From Plazaster borealis (Eukaryota > Echinodermata > Asteroidea > Forcipulatida > Labidiasteridae): 64,000 bases of DNA. A model generated the notes under the pieces. It had not been told where the DNA came from and ran no database searches. It saw nothing but the letters and a program-made list of their open reading frames with translations. The translations under genes were made by a program, and so were the position numbers. The stretch spans positions 23,162,827 through 23,226,826 of the forward strand of contig CM037476.1 in NCBI GenBank assembly GCA_021014325.1, in the 5' to 3' direction. Of this stretch, positions 18,394-29,095 are shown piece by piece; the first letter of the stretch is position 1, and each line of letters starts with the position of its first letter.

Positions 18394-20835
18394 CTACTCG
18401 TTTCCAATGTCAGCATAAACCGTCTCCTCCTCCGGGCTGATGATTCTTGCCGATCCTCGCGATAGATCCAAGTCAGCGTAGATCAGACCTTCCACATTCC
18501 TCTGTCTTGGGTCATCCTTGAAGAAACCGTCCTCACCACGGTCTGCCGTCTGCTCTAGCCCGGCCTGGGCTTTGGTCGCGGTGCTCGCTCGGCGTTTGAA
18601 GAGATGGTACGGAATGACGCGAGGGGGTTTCTGGCTAGACAGTTGACGGTCAACAACGCGTCCTGGAGTTTCATGTTTGGAAAGATTACTCAAGATCTGA
18701 GCGGTGTCTGTTCCACGATTCAGCTTCGATCCATCATTTCCACCTCCGGAGACTTTCCTTGATGCCTCCACAGCAGAAATGGCGCCAAATGTCTTACTTT
18801 TGGCGCGACTTTTTTTCACCACAGCATACATAGACTCAGGGTGATTCTGTTTATCATTACTTTTCTCCCCATCCTTGACCGATCCATCAGTTTCAGAGGA
18901 CAGAGGTTTGTCCACATTGTATCGATCATGTTTTGTCTCTGCCTGCTGGTGTAAGTCAGGTGTCACTACTACAGTCACTGTTTCTCTCGGGGACTCAACT
19001 GACCTCTCTCCTGCAGAGCTAGTGTGGTCAGTGTCTTGATCACAACTCGGAGTGTCTCCATGCAGTTGGGTTTCTGATATCCCGTCTGCATCACTTTCTC
19101 CTCCATCATCTTGCGGTGTAGATGTAGAACGTGTGTTGTGCGCCGCTTTGGATTGTCTTTTGAAGACGAGACAGTAAAAAAGAAATGAGATGACTAGCAT
19201 CAATAAGACAGCAATGATAACTCCTCCTACTAAGATACATGTGTTATTACCTTCCGAGAATGAGTCTGGGACCTGAAGATTAGGATCTTTGGGAGAAGGT
19301 TGGAAAGATGGAGACTGATGTACTTCCTCTACGGTCACAATTGGTATGTTACTCTCTGTTAGCGCTGTTGAATGAACAGACACCGTGTAGCGGGAATTTG
19401 TGCTGCCAGGGTTGGGCCGAGACTCTTCAGTCTTAGATACTTGAGTAGCGGATGGCTCATCGGTGTCATGGGGAAACTCAGCAGGGTTGACGGTGAGAGA
19501 CTCTTCGGTCTCAAGTACTAGAGTAGCGGATGGCTCATCGGTGTCATGGGGAAACTCAGCAGGGTTGACAGTGAAAGACTCTCCAGTCTCGGGAACTTGA
19601 GTAGTGGTTGGTTCATCGATGTCATGGGAAAACTCTGCAGGGTTGACGGTGAGAGACTCTTCGGTCTCAAGTACTAGAGTAGCGGATGGCTCATCGGTGT
19701 CATGGGGAAACTCAGCAGGGTTGACGGTGAGAGACTCTTCAGTCTCAGGTACTAGAGTAGCGGATGGCTCATCGGTGTCATGGGGAAACTCAGCAGGGTT
19801 GACGGTGACAGACTCTTCAGTCTCAGGTACTTGAGTAGTGGATGGCTCATCAGTGTCATGAGGAAACTCAGCAGGGTTGACGGCGACAGACTCTTCAGTC
19901 TCAGGTACTAGAGTAGCGGATGGCTCATCGGTGTCATGGGGAAACTCAGCAGGGTTGACGGTGAGAGACTCTTCAGTCTCAGGTACTTGAGTAGTGGATG
20001 GCTCATCGGTGTCATGGGGAAACTCAGCAGGGTTGACGGTGACAGACTCTTCAGTCTCAGGTACTTGAGTAGCGGATGTTATCGGTTTTTTCTGAGGATG
20101 GATGAGTATCAGATAGTTGTCGCTGCTTTTCACAAATTTAGTTCCACTGAATGCCTTACAATACACGTTAGTGTGGTTAACACTTATCTTGAGAAATGTT
20201 AAGGTGTATCCGTCGTCATCCAAATCATATAATGATTGATCTTGAAATCTTCTGACGTAGGTTTCATCCACAAACCATGTCACAATAAAGGTCGGTAGAG
20301 CTCCACGTTGTGACTGAACGTTACAGTGAAATGTAGCATTATCTCCCGTTGTTATTGGATGACGAGGCGGCTGGACGCTGATGTCAATTAGTGATGGTAT
20401 GATGAGGGTCGCGGAGGAAGAATAATCCCAGGGGTTTGTTCCATGTGAGTAAATGCTGCATCGATGTCTCCTCGCATCACTTGGATTGACTCTTGTAATC
20501 GTCAAAGACCAGTCAGGACCAGAAGACACTGAATATTTGTATCGATATCCAGGAATAACATGTGTACATGTAGAAAATGCTTTAAATTTGTTATCAACTT
20601 CGTGCTGCCAATGAAGAACACACCTATTATATTTACAGATGGTAAATTCAGTGCTACACCTCAGCGTGGCAGTCTCTCCTAACTCGGCTACGGTATCCTC
20701 CGGATGTCCCGTGATGTTACACGCTCTGCATCCATAAGACAATACAAGAACAACCAGAACTATTAGATACATCATTCCACATGTGTACATACGGAGAAAA
20801 GATAAATAAACTGATGTAATGGCGGGGTTATCCAT
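18394..20835 (-). CDS. Ig receptor C with repeat stalk and three ITIM/ITSM-like motifs
   Basis: An intact, intronless 813-aa type I membrane receptor. Probable start Met22 (aligned with A) or Met1; signal VLVVLVLSYG; V-like Ig domain residues 39-148 (C60, W76, C126); second Ig 150-245 (C171, C226); eight 26-residue stalk repeats 258-465 (core NPAEFPHDTDEPS); membrane span about 534-557 (ILVGGVIIAVLLMLVISFLF) followed by KRQSK. The roughly 255-residue tail has SMYAVV (Y670), LIYADL (Y786) and TVYADI (Y807). They fit ITIM (S/I/V/LxYxxI/V/L) twice and ITSM (TxYxxV/I) once. The last two tyrosines are 21 residues apart, a spacing compatible with tandem SH2 domains. A proline motif (KPPRVIPY) lies between. 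By analogy with vertebrate receptors, it would recruit SH2 phosphatases after Src-family phosphorylation; this is inference. Confidence 0.88.
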   Translation of the reverse strand: MDNPAITSVYLSFLRMYTCGMMYLIVLVVLVLSYGCRACNITGHPEDTVAELGETATLRCSTEFTICKYNRCVLHWQHEVDNKFKAFSTCTHVIPGYRYKYSVSSGPDWSLTITRVNPSDARRHRCSIYSHGTNPWDYSSSATLIIPSLIDISVQPPRHPITTGDNATFHCNVQSQRGALPTFIVTWFVDETYVRRFQDQSLYDLDDDGYTLTFLKISVNHTNVYCKAFSGTKFVKSSDNYLILIHPQKKPITSATQVPETEESVTVNPAEFPHDTDEPSTTQVPETEESLTVNPAEFPHDTDEPSATLVPETEESVAVNPAEFPHDTDEPSTTQVPETEESVTVNPAEFPHDTDEPSATLVPETEESLTVNPAEFPHDTDEPSATLVLETEESLTVNPAEFSHDIDEPTTTQVPETGESFTVNPAEFPHDTDEPSATLVLETEESLTVNPAEFPHDTDEPSATQVSKTEESRPNPGSTNSRYTVSVHSTALTESNIPIVTVEEVHQSPSFQPSPKDPNLQVPDSFSEGNNTCILVGGVIIAVLLMLVISFLFYCLVFKRQSKAAHNTRSTSTPQDDGGESDADGISETQLHGDTPSCDQDTDHTSSAGERSVESPRETVTVVVTPDLHQQAETKHDRYNVDKPLSSETDGSVKDGEKSNDKQNHPESMYAVVKKSRAKSKTFGAISAVEASRKVSGGGNDGSKLNRGTDTAQILSNLSKHETPGRVVDRQLSSQKPPRVIPYHLFKRRASTATKAQAGLEQTADRGEDGFFKDDPRQRNVEGLIYADLDLSRGSARIISPEEETVYADIGNE
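19441..20064 (-). repeat. Coding minisatellite, 8 x 78 bp, in the receptor stalk
   Basis: Eight 78-bp units keep frame (26 codons each) and encode variants of VPETEES-x-TV-NPAEFPHDTDEPS-x-T. Units differ at a few positions (V/L/F after EES, TTQ or ATL at the end). Thr- and Ser-rich, likely an O-glycosylated stalk. The same unit, also eight times, occurs in remnant D at about 23,120-23,745. Confidence 0.9.
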
Positions 20836-22413
20836 CAGAAGTATGATTCTCTTCCTTATTACAAAATATCCGTTTCCGCTGAAGTCGACAATGTTTTGTT
20901 CAACCTAAAAGCAACAATGTATATCTATACTTGTATAGATTGATATCTCATAATTGGACGCCAATGTATGTTTGATTAACTCCCTTCCTACATTAATTGA
21001 ACAACTAGTTCCTATAGGCAAATGCATCCCAAACAATCTGTATTGTTTGTCTGTATATTAATTTCATTAACATAGTATCACGCGCTGAAATTCACAATTG
21101 CGTTCAATAATTTGTTTGTAAAACAAATAATACAACAAAGAAACTATGTAAACACTTTCCGTTAGAAAATCTAGAAAATAAATAATAATAAAAGTTATAT
21201 TTATCAAGAGAAAGTTTGGCAACAGAAGAAAACTCACACAAAGGAATACATAGCGTCCCTTTTAATTTGAATGGGTCGACTCAAGGTTTCATTTGCAACA
21301 TTCGTTCATAAAAGAAGGCCCCGCAATTATGTTTGTTTAATGTAACTTCCCTCAAGAACTATATTTCCTTCTTTTAAAGTTCCTTTTAACTTATAAAACG
21401 TCCGTCTTTTATCAATTGTTTATTAAGTATTTTCATGCTTGTTTTCTTTGTAAAATTGTTCCTCCGTACTTATAGTATAAAGTATGATTTTTGTGTGTTA
21501 TATTATTGTCTTATTAGAATTATTTCAAAGGCCAAATTACGTTAAAGCGTACATATTATACAACAAGAAAATGGAGAACACTTTCTGTTGAAAAAGACAA
21601 ACTGCACTTAACAAGATAAAGATTTTTCGTTGAAGACGATGTTTGGATTCTTATCTTGACACAATAATAACAAAAACAAAATATAATTGTCTTCGTCTTT
21701 TGCATCAAAGTCAAATTCTTGCCTTTATTTGGTTATTAAAAATTGTCTTTGGTTGTGGCAAGCAGGAAGTATTTTTTTCATCGTTTCTTAGTTTGTGTGC
21801 AATGACTTTTGTTAACACACTTGCCCTGGCCAGCTCAGAACTGGACTGAATCATTCAGTTTGCATTTTTCTTCATAAGATTTCTTGTTCCTCATTATGCT
21901 TTCTATAGGAGCCAAAACACTTACATCGACAGTTTTATGCTCATATCCTCTTAATGTATTAAAACTACCACTTTTTAAAAAAGACTGACTGCTTCAGGAT
22001 AAAGTCTTGTTTCTATAAAGTTATGTATGTTAATTAATGATAACCCCATCGACATGGGGCGTTTTGATTTAAGATGCGGTTTTTTTAATGTCAGTAGGTA
22101 CCCAATTCTTTATTCAAGAACAACTTCATAACAAAATTTCTGCTGAAGTAAAACTTTATATATGGGCCCAAATTCACGGCTCTGCTTACCATGGAATTCT
22201 GCCATACATCCCATAGAATGATGTGCCTAATACATGGCTCGTAAGCGCAAGTGCATTGTCATCCTATAGTTGGGCTTCGACAGCCCCATACACTTTGATA
22301 TCTATACAGCAAATTCGAGAAACATGAGATTAACGTCTTGTATTACGTCTAACATCGTCTTCTTGAAGTTTCCGCATGATGCATCATGGAGAGGAACACT
22401 ACTTAAATATGAG
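20836..22413. other. Upstream region of receptor C, no gene seen
   Basis: AT-rich. Positions 21,540-22,060 match the 5' flanking module near 5,780-6,450 (AACACTTTCTGTTG, AAAGTCTTGTTTCT, TTAATGATAACCCCAT), so it probably holds conserved promoter sequence. No open frame is conserved. Confidence 0.5.
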
Positions 22414-23745
22414 TTATTGGTAGCTGGATGGTGTAGTCTCCTTAGTGACTGTAGAAGCAGCCTGACCGTGTAGTTGGGTTTCTATTTCCTCATACGCTCT
22501 GTCATCTCCAGTGTGTTGATCTGCGTCAGATTCACGGCTTGTGTTGCGTCTAGCTTTGCAATTTTTCTTTCCCAACCCATATAGGTAAATCAAGCCCACT
22601 CATCTCTTACCTCTTCAGTCTTGACTTCAGTCTTGACGATGACTAGAGTCTTCAGTCTCATCCTGACGATGACTAGAGCAAGCTAGTCGAAACGTTGAGA
22701 CCAATCCAAGAACTGACTCATCGGTAGTACAGTTAATTACGATCCTATAAGCTAAAGTAGTAGTCCCAACCTATTTCTATACCATCCGCCCAGGTAATAG
22801 TTAATAAGCAGGGCAGTTCTTTTCAGAACTAAGAAGTCTCCCCAACACCCGAACAATCTACTCCGCGGTAGTAGAATTAAGCAAGACAGTTCTCTAAGAA
22901 CAAACTCTACCTGGCAACCTCACCGTGCAATGCCTCAAATCCTATATAAGACTATTATTGAAAAGCATCGAGAAGAAAACACCACTCACTGAGATGGCTA
23001 TTATGACGTCAAAGGTAAGCTCCTCTCTCCCCAGGATGGGGCGCGCAGATGGGGTTGGATATCGTCTACTGACTTCACCCATGGTCTAGTGATGTCTTTA
23101 ACTTGAGGGTAGAGTAGTCTCATCAGTGTCATGGGAAACTCGGCAGGGTTGACGGTGAGAGACTCTTCGGTCTCAGGTACTTGAGTAGCGGATGGCTCAT
23201 CGGTGTCATGGGGAAACTCAGCAGGGTTGACGGTGAGAGACTCTTCAGTCTCAGGTACTTGAGTAGCGGATGGCTCATCAGTGTCATGGGAAAACTCAGC
23301 AGGGTTGACGGTGAGAGACTCTTCAGTCTCAGGTACTTGAGTAGCGGGTGGCTCATCAGTGTCGTGGGGAAACTCAGCAGGGTTGACGGTGAGAGACTCT
23401 TCAGTCTCAGGTACTTGAGTAGTGGATGGCTCATCGGTGTCATGGGGAAACTCAGCAGGGTTGACGGTAAGAGACTATTCAGTCTCTGGTACTTGAGTAG
23501 CGGGTGGCTCATCAGTGTCATGGGGAAACTCAGCAGGGTTGACGGTAAGAGACTTTTCAGTCTCAGGTACTTGAGTAGCGGATGGCTCATCGGTGTCATG
23601 GGGAAACTCAGCAGGGTTGACGGTGAGAGACTCTTCAGTCTTAGGTACTTGAGTAGTGGATGGCTCATCGGTGTCATGGGGAATTTCAGCAGGGTTGACG
23701 GTGAGAGACTCTTCAGTCTCAGTTACATGTTGATCTTTAAGACGT
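22414..23745 (-). pseudogene. Receptor remnant D: tail plus stalk repeats, no Ig domains
   Basis: The minus strand at 22414-22599 encodes a tail of the A/B type (AYEEIETQLHGQAAST, then PSSYQ and a stop, so the L of the ITIM-like motif is lost). Eight 78-bp stalk repeats of the C type lie at about 23,120-23,745; their proper frame is broken by TAG near 23,476. No signal peptide, Ig domain or normal membrane span is left. Unrelated sequence separates tail and stalk at 22,620-23,100. The remnant mixes a B-type tail with a C-type stalk. Confidence 0.75.
22655..22701 (+). other. Nested hairpin with CTGACGA...GAAA core
   Basis: GTCTCA (22655-22660) pairs with TGAGAC (22696-22701), and inside it GACTAG (22671-22676) pairs with CTAGTC (22683-22688) around loop AGCAAG. 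CTGACGA precedes and GAAA follows the inner stem. Half of the motif is also repeated just upstream (GACGATGACTAGAG, about 22,635). Function unknown; see findings. Confidence 0.5.
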
Positions 23746-24560
23746 AGCTTTTCAGTCCAAGACGAGGACGATAATCAATTATAACCAATATAACAAATAT
23801 ATATTTACATTAAATTATTCTTCACAATATTTTTATCGTTTCTCGTTTAGGACGTTGTTTTGTTTCGATTATTATGTTGAAAGAGTTATATAATGATTTC
23901 CTGTATTTGTCTTTAACTTTTGCATCAAAGTCAACACAAATCCAGCCTTTCTTTGGTTATGACGTACAGGATTTAATATATATTTGTATATATGTCCAAG
24001 AAAAATTCATCCTAAGTTCCTGAGTGCATATTTAGTTTTGAGTTTTGTAAACATCCTTACCCCTGGAAAATGCCCCTATTGGTCTTTACCAAAATAATGT
24101 TTAACACGGAGAATGCCTAGCTCTATATTGTCGTCTGCGTCAGCAGTTACACGCCCTCTATGTCAGCTTCGGATATAGAGTACCAATACCACATGACATA
24201 CTTTGATGACAAACTTGATGATTAAGTGAAAAGTTGACATTTTTCACACAAGGCATTAATTACTTCATTGCAGATCGCACAAATAACTACACTCAACATT
24301 TTCCAGGTTCTGTTCCCGTGGTATATACACATTCATTCGCCTATTTTATTTTTCTCGTTCATTTGTAGTACAGAGTGCCCATCAGATAATCATAAAACAG
24401 TCACTCAAGATCTCAACAATTTTATTTCATTTCACTAAAATAATGTTATCAACAAAAAAAACTCACTCTAAAACGCCGAACATTGCTGAACAAAATAATG
24501 TTTACAATTTATGCTTCCCTCTTCCGATGCAGCGTAAAGCATCATCCGCTTTACCAAACA
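23746..24560. repeat. Flank shared by blocks D, E and F
   Basis: This stretch matches 38,365-39,830 and 50,085-52,265 apart from insertions there: TCCAGTCCAAGACGA, ACACGCCCTCT, GCATTAATTAC, CGCACA. It links each receptor remnant (minus strand) to the following lectin gene (plus strand). No gene seen. Confidence 0.65.
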
Positions 24561-24572
24561 TCTCTCGAGAGA
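24561..24572 (+). promoter_or_regulatory. Conserved palindrome TCTCTCGAGAGA upstream of L1
   Basis: A perfect 12-bp palindrome within the conserved word ACCAAACATCTCTCGAGAGA, about 340 bases before the L1 start codon. The same palindrome stands upstream of L3 (39830-39841) and L4 (52266-52277). Confidence 0.45.
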
Positions 24573-24903
24573 ACGTCTCATTCATTAGCAGGCCGACAAT
24601 ATAGCCAGGCTAATTGCATTTCATTATTTCAAATACACACTATATATCAAACTAAGTACTCTGCCGAGGTCGGTTTGTATTGATAGGAATCAAGTAATTA
24701 AGGGGGCTTAGCCATACAAGTCCCACCCTATAACACAATTAAAACAAGAAAAACAAAAGAAACAAGTCGTTACCATGGCATGGTAATTAATTGGCAATTT
24801 TAGGTGGACACTTTTCATTTTTCAACTCACAGTTCACTGCGTGTGAGTAGATAATAATTATAATAAAAATACATAATAATATTAAGCCATGGTGAGAAAA
24901 ATA

Positions 24904-27900
24904 ATGGTCGTCTTAAGTAGTTTGATACTCCTCTTGCTTGAGATGTTTCTTGAGGTTTCAGCATCTTATAGTGTTAGTGGTCTTTACCGAGGGGTCTGGT
25001 ACCAGCCGGTAGAGCACCACGCCCTACTAGGCCAGTCCTTCATGAATATCTCGGGCATCTCTGCCGTCAGATGTTCAGTTCGGTGTCTCAGCCATCATGG
25101 ATGTTTCTCTTTCAACTACGATCACGTCAATCAAGTCTGTCAGATGAACAACGCTACAGGAGAGCAAGTCTGCAACAGCTTTCAAGGATTGCAATATTGT
25201 TCCTATTATGACGCAACTGCAAAACCCATGACTTGCCAGGTAGGTTCATTCACCATGTGTAACCCAACTGGTAACAAACTAGTATCATTCACTAATGTAA
25301 TGGAGATTGGTACAAATAATAGCTAACACATCTTTTGCATTGTCCAAAGTCTCGATTATCGGTTTCCCCGGTTTTTTGACGGAACACAAAAATACACAAT
25401 TTGTTTTTGTCCAAAAAGGATTTATTGCGGCATGTTATTTTCAAACCTCCACTATAAAGAGTAGCCTCGTTATTGCTAGATGATGCTTTAAAATTGTATC
25501 TGTTTTCAACTTTCCTTCAGAACAACATTGTTTCCAGCAATGAAAACACTACTTTGAAGATCTGCAACAATACCGGTAAGAACTATTTTAATGAAAACAT
25601 CTTATAGATACGAATACGACATTATTGCTCCTTATTAAATTATAACGTCCTCCTGACTCCTTACACTGTAAAAATGAAGGGCAAAGAAGTTGATGGGTAA
25701 TCTGAAAATGGGCAAACTAGGTAATAATTCGTTAGTTTGTTGGTTAATACTTTTTCCAACATGTGTGGCATTTTCCCTGTTGGTTAACTGAAACAAAAAC
25801 GCTAAACAAATGGTAAATATACTACATCAGTTGGGTATTATTTATCAGGTTTACCCATTATATAGCAAGACATTATTCTTCTGCCTCATCGTTGGGCATC
25901 TTTCCACATACAATTGGGTAAAGTTAAACCACATTGGGTACAAAAGCATAAAAACGATCATTTCCAACATGGCGAGTGGAGGAGTGGCTGTGGCCGTGTC
26001 CTCTCTCTTAAACGAGCGGCGTTGCCCAGTGGTTATACGATTTTTTGAAGGTTAGTTTTTAATTAAATATAAAGTGTTGTTTCCTATTTAGTTGTACACA
26101 GTCGTGAAAGTGGCAGAGCAAGCAACACAGTGCTACTGCCATTGAATTATTTTCAGTTTTATCATGCCATTCGTGTACATGTATTGTAATGTTAAAACAT
26201 TATGTGTATGTAAAACAACAATACACGAATGGCACTATCACTGCATTGCTTGCACTGCAACTGTCACGACTCAGCTAAACAGAAAACAAACGTTATTTAG
26301 TTAAAAACTAACCTTCAAAAGCATCTACAAACCACTGGGCAACCCCACGTTTTTGAGAGAGACGCCAAGGGCACAGCTCGCCACCACTCGCCATTGTGGA
26401 AAAAATCGTTTACGACACATCGCAGGAACTGTGAATCAAATGGTTTATTATGTTCACCATTTGTTGGATAACACAATAAATATTGACCAATGAAGTAATG
26501 ATTGCCCAACTGCTACACAAAACCTTTCTACCAAATATTGGTAAAAAAAATCATCGCCCAATAAATGGGTAATTGATAATTTATCATATACCCAGAAAAA
26601 GGGTAAACATTTGATGAGGAAATATTACCCAATTATTTGGCAATCAGAGTGCCCAACTGAGATGGGGAAAAAAATACCTAAAAGATGGGCATGCTGATAG
26701 TTTAAGCAACGTTGGGTAAAAAATTGGGTAAATTTTTGCCCATTATTTTTACAGTGTATAATGAACACCACTGGCAATACTGGTCTTTTTTTACGAAAAG
26801 TGAAAAATGTAACCATAATAATAATAATTTGCATATTTAACTATCGCCTTAAAATATCTCCATAGGCATATACTATGTGGAGATTAGGACGAGTTTGTTG
26901 TTATAGCCACGGGCAAGGGAGCGGTGGGGGGGGGGGGCACATAGTGTCTCCTACTCAACGTATTTTTCGAAAACAAATGATTAAACTTGCAACAAATGTC
27001 TATTTTAGCACGTTTTATATCCTAACGTAAACATTTCTTATTTGTGATCAAAAATCGTATTGTTCCCATAATTTTCTTAGTTGTTGTCCAATTGCTAAAA
27101 ACTAAGCAAACTTGTTTAATGTGACATAAACAATAACATGACACTTTATTTAATTACTGGGGTCCACGTTTGGGCGCTATAATCGTTGGGGTCATTACTA
27201 AAAGTACACCATGCTTTTAATTGAATGTTAATTGAATCGTTTAGACATACTTTACATTTCGAATTTATTATGATAAAGAAACCTTATTAGCCTAATGTCC
27301 ATATAATATATTGGCCTTTTGTGACGCAATAATCAAACGATATAAATAAAATCGTAAAGCGCCCTCAGTCATCCAACAATTGTCAGAAATGTTCATAATT
27401 GAAGCTAACAGGCATTTATGGTAAATGCCACAATTACAGCTCTTTTCAGAAAAAAGGGATACAGGCTCAAAGAACAGAATTAAAGTGTTCACATATGTAC
27501 AAGTAAGAAGTTAACTTATAAAATATTTCTGCAATAATCTGGATAACAATCAATAATTAATTTTGTTCTCCAAAATTCCAGAGAAACTCGGTCTTGAAGA
27601 TGGTTCGATCCCCGATGAGAACCTCTCCGCATCAAGTCACTGGAGGGAAGAGCAAGTCAGCACAGCGGCTGGTGGCCGTCTCAACAAGGTACCCCTTGGT
27701 CGTAACATAGGAGCATGGCATTCTCGGGTAAAGGATACCAACCAGTGGATACAGGTGGATTTAGTCAACCCGACCTACGTCACTGGTGTACTCACGCAAG
27801 GGCGCTATGGTGTGTACCTCCAGTGGGTGTCGAAGTACAAAGTGCAGTTCGAACCGCCCTCACCGGCTTGTCTTGTTGAAGTGAAAGACCAATTTGGTCA

Positions 27901-28149
27901 CACTCAGGTATTGATATAACATACATTTATTGTCAAATCATTTGTCACCCAGGCGATAAAAACCCCTCTTTACGCAGTTAACATTGGGCTATTTATCATA
28001 CCTTCCAGATATTCAATGGCAACACCGATAGAAACAGCATCGTGGAGAGGCGCTTCTTCAAGCCCGTCTTGGCGGTCAAGATTCGCATCGTGCCCGTTGA
28101 GTGGAGAGAATCCATCGCGCTGCGTTTTGAGCTGCTTGGCTGTAAATAA
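24904..28149 (+). CDS. L1: secreted PAN + F5/8 type C protein (4 exons)
   Basis: Exons 24904-25239, 25521-25575, 27582-27907 and 28009-28149 all have GT/AG borders and the frame is open (285 aa). Exon 1: signal peptide (LILLLLEMFLEVSA) and a PAN/Apple-like domain with paired cysteines (VRCSVRCLSHHGCFSFNYD, then QVC, EQVC). Exon 2 is a short Asn/Ser-rich hinge whose cysteine (KICNN) would begin the discoidin domain. Exons 3-4 are F5/8C (EKLGLEDGSIPDE, NQWIQVDLVNPTYVTGVLTQ, FNGNTDRN, ending LRFELLGCK), cysteine to cysteine as in the family. F5/8C domains bind sugars or lipids; ligand unknown. An upstream in-frame ATG (24889) exists, but the ATG at 24904 aligns with all paralogues. No membrane anchor. 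Confidence 0.85.
25664..26756. mobile_element. Foldback element in L1 intron 2, TA target duplication
   Basis: Ends CACTGTAAAAAT and ATTTTTACAGTG, flanked by TA. The paralogous L4 intron (about 53,390-53,405) has the empty site CTCCTTATAATGAAC. The element is a large imperfect palindrome centred near 26,190. Each arm carries an exon-like stretch starting MASGG, ending in ...FFE or ...AFE right before GGTTAG (25,970-26,055 plus strand; 26,310-26,395 minus strand). No transposase. Confidence 0.85.
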
Positions 28150-29095
28150 GTCACAAGCAGCAAAAGACCAACCGGCACCTTTGCAGCAGAATGGGAATCA
28201 TAACATGATCTCGCATAACATCAGATTGAATCGCGTGACGTATTACAACAAAACCATATCTTTGAACTCATGCTCATTAATATCTCAACTCTGTTTTGGA
28301 AGGGTAGGCTAAACTATCTTTAGTTTAGTTTGTAGTGGTATACTAGTGGTCTCCCCCAACATGAAGGACTCAATTCTTTTATTAAAACCTTGCGTGATGC
28401 CATCGAACTGTAGTCCACTGTCCGTTTTTATTTAATGAGTTAGTACTCCGCCATTTTTATATATTTTTTTAGTCTGAACAATTCCACATTCCCCATCTAC
28501 ACCTAGCCAAAAAGCATGGTAAATGTCTTGTTACCATCCGGGGTCTTTTTTACCAAAACAAATCCATCACTGACCAGCTGTCCCGGAATTCTTATAGAAA
28601 TTGCACAGCAGTTGCTTGACCTTGGGTAAATAGCCACTATATGGGTGAAATGAAACATGGCCTTTTCTGTGTACTTGTACAATGGCTGTAAGCAGTGACC
28701 TGGTTTTTTGTTTGGATGAATTGAGTAGGGTCCATATCTAATGGTTTGGGCCATTTGACATCGATTGGGTTCTCCACTAAATAATTACATGCTAATTAAA
28801 AACGGACTGTAGCCTACTGACCGATGGCCGCACGGTGTGATTTGTTTTTGATGGTGTCACGCAGGGTTAAATTAATATCATTGGTTTTAGGAAAAGCACA
28901 TTCTTTCTCCATTCTAGCTTTCAAAATACAAACCATTTCTTTAGAATCTCATCAGGTTCACTCATTATATGTTTTAGTCATTGCAAGGAAAAACGGTTTA
29001 TTTAATGTGCGCAGCAGACTTATTTTTTATTTTTTTTTTATTTTTTAGGTGCTCCGTGGTAACAACCCTGATGCAATGAACAATTCAACAGTTAA
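28150..29095. other. Spacer after L1
   Basis: 28,150-28,330 matches the region after L4 (54,948-55,130), and about 28,880-29,000 matches 55,190-55,330. Sequence between (28,400-28,870) is unique to this copy and looks inserted. No gene seen. Confidence 0.5.

Noticed and set aside
23129..23677. 182-codon minus-strand frame of MSHPLLKYL repeats
   Set aside because: Shadow of the 78-bp stalk minisatellite; every frame stays open because the unit is a multiple of three. The true frame is the TEES/NPAEFPHD one, which is broken here.
23181..23747. 188-codon plus-strand frame of SGWLIGVMGKLSRVDG repeats
   Set aside because: Opposite-strand shadow of the same minisatellite.
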